From the NCBI GenBank assembly GCA_010279815.1, contig QEOQ01000204.1:1117561-1181560 (forward strand): a DNA stretch of 64,000 bases, written 5' to 3'. The notes under the pieces were generated by a model, which worked only from the letters and a program-made list of their open reading frames with translations, was not told the origin of the DNA and ran no database searches. Every line of letters begins with the position of its first letter. Position 1 is the first letter of the stretch. A program made the translations under genes and the position numbers. This document shows positions 1 through 9,400 of this stretch, one piece after another. Source of the DNA: Brachionus plicatilis. Its lineage: Eukaryota > Rotifera > Eurotatoria > Ploima > Brachionidae.

Positions 1-264
1 ATTTTCTATATTTTGTTGTATTGGGATATCTTGCAATGGCAAACGTTGAACGGTGTGACCCTGCTGTGTACCGACAACAATGGGAATATTATTATTCTGA
101 CTATATATTGGTAATCATCGTCTCAAGTAAATTTAGCCCCTATTTCACAAACACCAAATATTTCCCAGTGTATATCATCAGTATAAATCCCATTAGATAT
201 AATGATGGTTTGAAACGATCCACCCAAATTTGTTTACAACAAGAATGGTTCAGTTAGAAAGCCA
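1..264 (-). CDS. Possible edge of a minus-strand gene (two short exons)
   Basis: On the minus strand an open stretch runs from 100 to the window edge at 1 and reads as a Gln/Asn/Pro-rich segment containing IPIVVGTQQGHTVQRLPLQD. It is preceded by an AG acceptor (ATATATAG). A 27-nt microexon at 264-238 has a strong pyrimidine-tract acceptor (TTTCTTTCTTCCTAG) and a GTAAAC donor, and its phase joins exactly to the 100-1 exon (TT|T codon). The 135-nt intron between them is open in no useful frame. The family is not recognised; Gln-rich segments like this occur in transcription factors, but that is only a hint. The plus strand is also open over part of this region with less protein-like composition. 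The rest of the gene would lie off-window and upstream of 264. Confidence 0.4.
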
Positions 265-1767
265 CTAGGAAGAAAGAAAGGTTCTATGAATAAATCGAAA
301 AAATAATCTTTTTTTTTCTCTTTTTTGAAGCTCAGCTTTTCTATTTGAATTTCTATTATAAACGCTACGTTTTTAATATGTATCGACTATGTGACCCATA
401 GGACTTTTAAAATAAAAAATTTAACATTGTGAGGTCTATGTTAGACCATGCACCAAATATCCTATTCATGGTATTAAAGCATGCGTCGCTAAACAAGGGG
501 ATACGGTAAGACATTTTAGTTTAAAGCATTGAAGTTTAAGTTTATAAAACTTGCTTAATGACTTTTTTTTATTTATAAAAAAATTTTTTTTAATTTAGAA
601 AATGACTGCGGAGAGATATTTTATCTGTGTGTAGAAATAAGTCTGATGACAGATAATCATGTTTTTTTTTTAAATTATGATAAAATAACTTAATTTTTAA
701 ATGATGTGATCATATTTTATTATTTGGTCACGTAATAAATATTTACTTAAATATCACAAATATTTTATTTCCTTTTAGGACCAAAGAAAAAATTGTTTAA
801 TTCTGTTCAAATATTTTGTGCAAATTAAGTTATTGTAAACATATTCATCGAGAAATTTTTTTTTAATTAAAAAACATAACTCTTTCAAAGCAAACGGTAA
901 CTAAATTTATTTTCAAGTTAAATATGTTTTTTTGAAAAATTAATCGCATCAAATTAACTGGATAAGATATTTTAATTTTCAATTTAAATTTTTGTAAGAA
1001 GTGTCATATTTAATTTTTGGAATTTGATTTAAAGCTTAATATAATTTATATCTCTCAAAAAAGAAATGAGTTTAAAACCAAAAAAAATACGCAAATCCTT
1101 AATAGTATCAGTTTTAGATTTTTCTTTTCCGTGTTAAAATTCCAATTCATATTTAAAAAATACAGGAAATTCAATATTCAGCTATTTGATCACAAACTAA
1201 AACTAAAATATGACATTTTTTCAAACTATTTTAAACAACTAACTGTTGCGAGTGGGCGAAAAAAATTAAATTATTTGAACTGTCTTGCTCATTAATTCAA
1301 AGCCTTTTATTGTGAATTTAAACTTCAATTTGAGCAGAAATTCTTCATTTTTCGATAAATTAAAATTAAAGTTAATAAAAAGTACTAAAAAAAATACTGC
1401 AAAATAGTGCAACATACTTTTATGCACGTTTATTCCCCAAAATAAAATTTTATTTTATTTTTTTTAATAAATCAAATCCTTAATCAATTTAAATCTTATT
1501 GATGTTTTATTTTTTTGTCTTATTTTAATATGAGAAAAATTGTTTTTAAGTGAAAAGGTACAACAAGGAAGTTACAATATTATCAATGTTCCACTATTTT
1601 TTTAAGTATTTTCTATTAACTTTAATTTTATTAAATTTAATCAAAAAAGGAAGAATTTTTGTTCTATTTGTATTTGAATTCCAAAACGCCAATAAATTGA
1701 ACTTAATTTATATATAAATGATTTTTTATAAAATATAAATGCATTTTGTTAAATATCATATTTTTGG
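265..1767. other. A+T-rich non-coding stretch
   Basis: Mostly poly-A/poly-T-rich sequence with no supported gene. A less A+T-rich patch at 430-510 is open in two plus frames and ends in a strong donor-like site (ATACG|GTAAGA), but no partner exon was found. Confidence 0.5.
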
Positions 1768-2284
1768 TAAGGTTCGCGCGGAGCAAAACTACAGCACTAT
1801 CTCATTTTATTCAATTTTTTTTTGGCTTTAAATTCAATAAATAAAAAAAGTGGTCCCAACATTTTGTTCAGAATTTTCTCTAGTTTCAGAATCTGTATAA
1901 AAAAATAGGGGTCGGGGGGTAAACCGCGGACTAGATACAAAAATAGTGAAAAAATACCATTTTTTTACCATTTTTTGCCAAAATATCGATCTATTGGTAA
2001 AATAATAGATTAAATTAATACACCATTTTGTTAATGAGACTATTTGCTTTCAGAATATATATATATTAATAAGGTTATGTCTATTAGAACATGAGATATT
2101 TTAGCTCAAAGGTAACTAACTTTTGTTTTTTTTTCGATCTTTGAGGGGGTGGGGTCAAAAAATTTTTTTTTTGACCCCACCTAAAAAACCATTTTTTCTT
2201 GGTTTTCAAGTATGCAGATTAATATTTTAAAGTCGGTTTGCCGAAATTCAGATAGTGCTGTAGTTTTGCTCCACGCGAACCTTA
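1768..2284. mobile_element. Mariner-type MITE with ~33-bp terminal inverted repeats
   Basis: The left end AGGTTCGCGCGGAGCAAAAC (from 1769) is repeated inverted at the right end (2251-2283) with one clear mismatch over about 33 bp, the right copy reading GCGTGG where the left reads GCGCGG. TA dinucleotides flank both ends, as expected for Tc1/mariner insertion. The roughly 517-bp body has no transposase reading frame, so the element is non-autonomous. It contains a perfect internal hairpin around 2147-2183 (AGGTGGGGTC arms). Confidence 0.8.
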
Positions 2285-2513
2285 TAAAAAAAAGAGCATA
2301 TTGTATTATTTCTTCGTTCAAATTGTAATTCCCCGTCGGCAAAGGTCTTTTGTGTTTAGAAAAGTTTTTCAAATTTTTAATAATTTTTATTTTTTTTAAC
2401 CTAACACATTTTCTGAAAAAAAGATAAAAAAGAAAAGAATGATCCAAGATTGATCCTTTTAAGGATTTGTAAAGATTACCTAGAAAATCATTTATTTATT
2501 TATTTATTTAAAA

Positions 2514-2955
2514 GTTCAGCAGTTCGATCTATTTTGAAGCTGAACAAGATACCCCCTCCAATATTATATACCAAGAGACCTTCAATAAACTAAATCTACT
2601 AACAGTTCCAAATGGACTTTTTGAGTTGAGTGAGAGACATGTCAGGGCAGGATTCTGTTTAACTGGTCGTCAGACTGGTGGAAGAATATAGAGAAGGTTT
2701 CGAATCAAGATTTATCGAATATCCAACTCCATTGTGTAATTGCTACCTTGTAATTTATTCTTTTTTTCGTGAACTATCAAATATTTAAATATGCCTTACA
2801 TCTAGTTATTTCAACATATCGTTTTTAATTTTATTTAAACTTATTTATCCTTTTTTTTATTTATTCATTTTTTTTTTATTTAACTTTATTTTATTTTTTT
2901 TTTATTCTGAAGGAGCATTAGCCCAGTACAGACAAACAAATAAATTACCTAAAAA
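2514..2955 (+). mobile_element. 3' end of a decayed non-LTR retrotransposon (LINE)
   Basis: This less A+T-rich block translates, with frame changes, into a segment reminiscent of the C-terminal end of LINE ORF2 proteins (FNKLNLLTVPN, then a Trp-rich segment with NIEKVSNQDL). It is followed by a T-rich stretch and then the tail CTGAAGGAGCATTAGCCCAG and a CAAACAAATAAA run at 2909-2945. Variants of that tail recur near 36400, 48250, 49795 and 59170. The protein match is from memory of the family style and is weak; the repeated tail is seen directly. Confidence 0.5.
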
Positions 2956-3148
2956 ATCTTTTTTTTATTTTTTTTTTTAAATTGTTATTTTATTTTTTAA
3001 AAAGACTTTGAGTAATGAAACTCCTTTAGCTATTTTTCGTATATAAAAAGAAAGTGAAACAGATATTAAGTATTACAAAGTTGGGTTCACAATATTTAAA
3101 AACAAACAGTTAGATATGGTTATATTAAGAAAGGGAACTTCTTGAAAA

Positions 3149-3364
3149 TTGAAAGATTTGGCTGTTGCAAGTCACTCATGTGGAAATTCATGGAAAAAAA
3201 TTGATAAGGGAGACTTTTTTTCAGGATCTCTAGAGCTCTCAACAAAAACATCTTCATTGTCCTATATGAGTGATAAAATTAACCCATTTTTGAAGAGAAA
3301 GCAGTTTTTAACATATCTTATAACAAGTTGTTTAAACCTGATTTTGATTGTGACAATTTTTTGA
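3149..3364 (+). other. Unidentified open frame, possibly repeat-derived
   Basis: A 71-codon open stretch that starts at a TTG rather than an ATG, with fairly even amino-acid composition (contains DLAVASHSCGNSWKKIDKG). It has no recognised domain, no clear splice sites, and sits among repeats. Open stretches of this length occur by chance in this composition. Listed because its first half is less A+T-rich than its surroundings. Confidence 0.2.
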
Positions 3365-3499
3365 AGAAAAAACAAGAAGATTTCTGAGGGTGTTTTATAT
3401 GGAAGGTGATAAATCGCCTTTTAGGATATATTTTGGAGTACTTGTAATTTATGAAAATTAGTAAGAGTTTTAAATGTGTCTGTTTAACTCTTATACGAT

Positions 3500-3905
3500 T
3501 TTTGGCCGCTAAAATCAAAGTCAATTTTTATTATTTGAGCATAATATTTTTTTTCAGCATAAAAATAAGAATTACTTTCTTAATTAACTAAATTTAAATT
3601 TAAAAAAATTTGTCTTTGTGCCAAATCAAGTATATACTACTAGAAGCACCAACGAGTCAAAATGACTCTTTTTTCGGTGTTTAGCTGCTAAAATCTAAGT
3701 ATTTTTTTCCACACCCTGTTTTTTTACAAAAATTTGTCCCTTTATAATTACCACATAAACGAATTTGAGCATAATTTTTTTTGAGCATTAAAAATAAGAA
3801 TAACTTTCTAAATTCAAATAAAAAAATTTTTTTCAAATTCGTTTATGTTTTAATTATAAAGGGAAAAATTTTTGTTCAAAATGTAAAAAAACAGGGTGTG
3901 GATTA
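3500..3905. repeat. Nested direct and inverted repeat
   Basis: About 90 bp at 3500-3590 (GCTAAAATC...GAGCATAAT...ATAAGAATTACTTTCT) is repeated directly at 3688-3815. Arms at 3709-3766 and 3833-3901 are inverted copies of each other (CCACACCCTGTTTTTTTAC against GTAAAAAAACAGGGTGTGG). There is no coding capacity. It is probably a non-autonomous element or a fold-back repeat. Confidence 0.65.
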
Positions 3906-4438
3906 AGAAATAGAGAGTATTTGTAAAAAGTGTGATTGACCATGGATATTTTATAAGGACTAAGAAAAGACTAATATTTATAAAGTTCACGAAATTCAAA
4001 ACTTTAGTTCTATCTGAATTTCACATTTTTGACTCAAAATTCGTAATATGCCCCCTCGAAAAACCCAAAAAAAAATTTTTTTGAAGGGAGCAAAAAAAAA
4101 TTTTTACACCCAGGGTTCCAAAAATAGCAAACCCTTTAAAAAGTTGTTGTTCTTTAAGACTCAAAATCTCAAAGATAAAACTTAAATACACTAAAAAAGT
4201 ATATATATTCTGAAAGAGCATAAAATTCTCTACATGCTAATGTAATTTAGAGAAAAAAAAAGGGTGTGGCGGTTTTTGTTGGTAAAAAAAAGGAAAAAAA
4301 TGTGTTTTTTCGTATCTCCTCCGAGGGATCAATTATGACCCAATTTTTACTTTTTTTTAAATCTAGACAAAATTCTGAACAAATCTATGGTTTTACTTTT
4401 TCACTTTGTTGCTTTATTTTTCTTGAAAAATCTCTTCA

Positions 4439-4804
4439 AATCATGTGATTTTTAACAAATTTGTATATTAATATTCTATTGATATTTTTTTTTCTAAATT
4501 TTACTAAAAACTTACCTAAGTATAAATAAAATTTCGTGAAAAAAAGTCTAAAAAATCAAAATATAATCAATCTCGTGTTAGTGGCTTAGGAGTTTTCGGC
4601 CATTTATCTATGCTCACCATCTCTTCTTCTGGGAAAAAGTCTTCATTTTCCGTTTCATCAGATTAACACGAGATTGATTATATTTTGATTTTTTAGGCTT
4701 TTTTTCACGAAATTTTATTTATACTCGGGTAAGTTTTTAGTAAAATTTAGAAAAAAAATATCAATAGAATATTAATATACAAATTTGTTAAAAATCACAT
4801 GATT
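4439..4804. repeat. Long near-perfect palindrome with 86-bp loop
   Basis: The arm at 4439-4577 is repeated inverted at 4664-4804 with only a few mismatches (for example ATCAATCTCGTGTTA against TAACACGAGATTGAT at the loop ends). The loop, 4578-4663, is the least A+T-rich part. The right arm is still matching when it runs into the run of Ns at 4805, so the palindrome may extend into the gap. Confidence 0.85.
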
Positions 4805-5015
4805 NNNNNNNNNNNNNNNNNNNNNNNNNNNNNNNNNNNNNNNNNNNNNNNNNNNNNNNNNNNNNNNNNNNNNNNNNNNNNNNNNNNNNNNNNNNNNNNN
4901 NNNNNNNNNNNNNNNNNNNNNNNNNNNNNNNNNNNNNNNNNNNNNNNNNNNNNNNNNNNNNNNNNNNNNNNNNNNNNNNNNNNNNNNNNNNNNNNNNNNN
5001 NNNNNNNNNNNNNNN
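4805..5015. other. Assembly gap (211 Ns)
   Basis: Unsequenced bases. The gap begins inside the right arm of a long palindrome and ends in a poly-A run, both typical causes of assembly breaks. Confidence 0.99.
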
Positions 5016-5254
5016 AAAAAAAAAAAAAAAAATAAAATTCATCAATTGAAAACTAGTTCATAGCAAAAAATTAGCAACGGTCAAATTAGTGACCGATCTA
5101 ATTCTGTCCATCTTAGCAACACACATCCATTATTTGTGCAATTAAAAAGCCAAATTTTGCGACACCCTGTCACAATGTGTACATGCGCGTGCACATTTTG
5201 CGAACAACCAAGCTACGTTTAAATCAAATATATTGAATTCAAAATGTTGAATAT

Positions 5255-5322
5255 TAAGGTCGTCGTTGTCGTCGTTTATCTCGGCCATGTATTAGACAAA
5301 CGACGACGACCACCACCACCAC
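5255..5322 (+). promoter_or_regulatory. GC-rich hairpin upstream of aPKC
   Basis: GTCGTCGTTGTCGTCGTTT (about 5259-5277) can pair imperfectly with AAACGACGACGACC (about 5298-5311) across a short loop, followed by a CCACCACCACC run. It lies 110-180 nt before the aPKC start codon, so it may be in the 5' UTR or core promoter. Structure is seen; function is inferred. Confidence 0.4.
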
Positions 5323-5418
5323 CCTCAATTCTTTTTCATACACAAATGACCTTTTTTTTTCAAACATCCAACTAAACTCACTTTTAGCTCGTAGATAATT
5401 CACCGACGAGATAACAAA

Positions 5419-5433
5419 ATGAATATTTGTTGA
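5419..5433 (+). promoter_or_regulatory. Minimal upstream ORF before the aPKC start
   Basis: ATG AAT ATT TGT TGA encodes four residues (MNIC) and stops one base before the aPKC ATG at 5435. If it is in the mature 5' UTR it could modulate initiation at the main start. No experimental support can be seen here. Confidence 0.4.
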
Positions 5434-5434
5434 A

Positions 5435-6470
5435 ATGAGCGCTCAAACAGATCAAAAGTTGCCCAGCCAGCCGAGCCTGTCGACCTCGATCTCGTCGTCG
5501 GGCTCCACCTCACCCAACTCGTTCGGCCACGCCAACTACTTTGCCAGCCTGACAGGCCCGCTCAAAAATGACGTGGACATCGACTTCTCGACCCAGTGCC
5601 TCATGAAGCCGTGCGTGGCCGACGACTCGGACATCAAAATCCAAGTCTACTACTGCGGCCTCATCATGGTAATCTACATCAAGAACAGCCTCAAAATAGA
5701 ACAATTCTGCGCCATATTGAAAGACATATGCAAGTTCGACGAGCAGCAGCTGTTCACCATCAAATGGGTGGACGAAGAGGGCGACCCGTGCACAGTGAGC
5801 AGCCAGAGCGAGCTCGACGAAGCGCTCCGACTCTACTATGTGAACAAGGAGAGCGAGCTGGTGGTGCACGTATTTGCCAACATTCCGGAGCGGCCGGGCA
5901 CCCAGTGCGCCGGCGAGGACCGCTCGATTTACAGGCGGGGCGCGCGCCGCTGGCGCAAAATTTACCTCGTCAACGGCCACAAGTACCAGGCCAAGAGGTT
6001 CGCTAGGACTGCGCTGTGCGGCGTGTGCCAGGACCGGATTTGGGGCCTGGGCCGACAGGGCTACAAGTGCCTGGAGTGCAAGATTATGGTGCACAAAAGG
6101 TGCCACAAGTTTATCAAGTTGACCTGCAATGAGATTCTTGTGCAGCAGCAGCAGTTGCATCAGCAGCAATTGAATTCGTACATGTCGACTAGCTCGGCTC
6201 CGCCGGCCATCCCGAGCTCTTTTTCGTCCCACTCGATCGGCTCCGGTTGCCACCAGAACTCGGCTCTGATCGAGGACTTGAAGCAGGCACAGAAAAAGCA
6301 GGCCAACTTGAACAAAAATGACTTGTTCGCGGAGGTGCCCGTGCTCAACAAGACCAGCTCGCCGATCATCGGCAAAAATAAATCGTTCAATGCCAAACTA
6401 AGCAATTTGCTTAACAAACAAAGCAATGCTGCTGACAAGTCTAAAAATGAAATTGATGTCGATTGTTCAG
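5435..6470 (+). CDS. aPKC: aPKC exon 1 (PB1, pseudosubstrate, C1)
   Basis: The exon is strikingly GC-richer than everything around it up to about 6350 and encodes residues 1-345 plus one base. The start at 5435 is chosen because it is the first ATG in the open frame, and an in-frame stop closes the upstream sequence. The donor is TCAG|GTAATT; reading on past it gives a poly-Phe stretch typical of intron. Confidence 0.93.
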
Positions 6471-9400
6471 GTAATTTTTTATTTCAATTTTTTTTTTTTT
6501 TTTTACTGTGCATTTTTTTGGGCTCATTTTTAACTTCAAGTTTATTTGTGTGTTGAGTTATTTCTAGTGCTTGATATCGATAACTTCGAACGAAAAACAT
6601 AATATTTCGATATCGTCCAGAGGTATCGATATTTTATTGATATCCTCTAAAGATATCGATACTAATTAATTAACTAACTATTCCTGATTAATTTTTTTAA
6701 TTAAGGATTTTTTAAAATAATATTTGAACATTAACTAATTTTTTTAATTTTTTGTAAAAAACATTACCTTCTCTATAATAATTATTGACTTATTAGAAAA
6801 AAGCACAAGCTACAAGTACACCATCTGAGACTATTTTCCTTTACAGGCTGAAATAAAAAACTGAAAGACCTTAAGTATAGTCTAAATAATGATATATAAA
6901 AAATCATCGTAATTCACTAAATCCAAACAAAGTTGAAAAAATAATGATTCTTTACTAAACAGAAAAAAATAAAGTAAAACTGAATACAGATTTCTGCATA
7001 AAAAAAATATAAAATGAATAAAAAAAAATAAATTTTTTTTTTTATTTAAGTAAATCATAAATCCTAAATAATGAAAATTTAATTCAAGAAAATTTTATTA
7101 GAATGAGGAAGCTTTTTAATTAAAAATATTAATTTAATTATTTATTTTCATTTTTATATTCAATTTTATATATAAATTTTTATTTTAAGTATACTTTATT
7201 CAAATTGAATTTAAAAATCAAATAATTTATCAGAATACTTGGCAAATATCGATACCCTTGGATGATATCGATAATATATCGATACCCTTCGAAAATATCT
7301 ATAAAATATCAATACTTTTAGACGATATCGATTTTGAAAATTTCGATATCTTCTATCGATATCAAGCACTAGTTGTTTCCGTTAGAAGCGCATTTTTTAA
7401 TTTATTTAAATTTTGACAATTTTAAATTTCGACTTTTATTTCGACTTTAGAAAGCTAGGTACTCATGAAAGCTAACTTTTTCAAATTCTTTTTTTTCTTT
7501 ATTTTATTTGCTAAAAAACCTTCAAAATGCTGATAACTTTAAATTTAAGAAAAAAATTTAAGAAAAAAATTTTTTTTTTGATTCTGTAAAAAGCAGTACA
7601 CTCAGTGGTTCCTTGGCTTCATTTTGGTACCATTTTCATTCGATTTGGATTAAAATTGAGTGAGCTAGGCTCTTCTAAAAGTTTAATTTTTTAAAAGAAG
7701 CCATGGATGTAAAATGACCATAACTTTGAAAATACTTAATTTTTTTCCAGTCTGTAAAAAGATTTAAAAAATTTAGGAGATTAGCTTTATTTTGGTGCCT
7801 TAAACTTCGAATTTGATCATAAATTGAGAAAGTTGGGTACTCATGAAAGCTAACTTCTTTCAAATTCTTTTTTTCTTTATTTTATTTGCTAAAAAACCTT
7901 CAAATGCTGATAACTTTACGAAAAAAAACTTAAATTCGATTTTTTTTAAAAAAAGTCATTGACTTGACTTGAAATTAAAAAAAAAGTAATTTCAAAGACT
8001 ATGAAATTGAAATGGGTTTGCCTATCAAAATAGCGAAAAAAAAGAATAGAGGAAAAAATAAGAGAAAGAAATATTGCGAAGATAATAGAGAACCATAACA
8101 AAAATAGAGAAAAAAAAAGCTAAAAAACTCTATACAAGTTCAGGCTAGATTTCCAATTGAGATATGGAATTAACATGAGAGAATAAAATGAGACTTATCA
8201 AGAATGAATAACAATGTTGAGTCTTGGCATTCGCCAATTAAACCAGACTCAAGTAGTAACTTGACAGTTGCATAAGTTCTGGAATTTTTTAGATTAGAAC
8301 AAAACAATATGGAAAGTGATTTAGCACTTTTATTTAATGGTGACCAAATCACTAAACAAAAAGAATTGTTTTGCTGTTTATTAAAATAAACTTCACATAG
8401 AATGTCAAGTTTATTTTAATATATCGTAAAACTGGGTAGAACCAAGTAATCAGTAGAAGATTTTCAAATTTTTTTTTTGAACAGGATTATCATATTTATT
8501 TTATTATTTGTTTTACCCCAACACTAGGGCTAAAACCAATCAAAAGAAAAAGCACTATAAAACACACAAAAAAAATTATTTTTAAAAACGGAAAAAAATC
8601 TAAATACAAGAAACATTATATTTTAAATAAGTAAAAACAAAATGAGGTTAAAAATAACCGACATAGTAAAAAAGAACAAAAAGATTTTGATTTTGTTTAA
8701 CAAATTTTTTGTTTATATTACTCAAAAGTGTAATTAACGTGGTTTTTGTTTATTATCTTTTTGTGCATAGATGAGTATTAATTTAATAACTCCCGCTATG
8801 CTGTGGTTGAGAGACCAAAAAATAAAAGAAAAAGCATTTTAAGTATAAATCTTTATTTGAAATAAATTGGAATCTGAAACTAATAAGTGAAGAACAAGCA
8901 TTTATATATGGAAAATTATGACTAGAAAATAATAACTACTGTAACTGTTGAAATATAGAAATTATAACTGTATATTACTCAAATTAAATATGACATTAAA
9001 TTTGGATTATAACAAAAGGTTCTCTACATTTTTTTGATCAGTAATATTAGAGTGATGAATTTTTTTTCGAATGATAGTTTTTATTGAAAAAAGTTCTGTG
9101 GAAAAAAGGGAGATTTTACATTAACTCGTCTAATATTTCTTTTGATTGGTTTTACTGCTACTTTTACAAAAAAACGTTCTTTTAAAAATTCTCATGAATT
9201 ATTCAATTAATTTAAATTCTATAAAATGAATAATATTTTTTGGTGTATTCTTAACAATTAGTATTGATAGCTTAAAAAATAAAATTTTTTTTGGTGTTTT
9301 GTAAGAAGTTTAATTATTACAAAATCAATTGATTTAAAAATTTTAAAAATCGCATAACTTCGGCTTTTTTTGTCGTACATTACTCAAAAAAAATTATCCG

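Noticed and set aside
4788..5045. Open frames across the N run on both strands
   Set aside because: They consist of unsequenced bases flanked by homopolymers.
5510..6253. 247-codon minus-strand open frame
   Set aside because: It is the antisense shadow of the GC-rich aPKC exon 1; its composition (Ala/His/Leu-rich) is not protein-like and the plus strand has clear PB1 and C1 domains.
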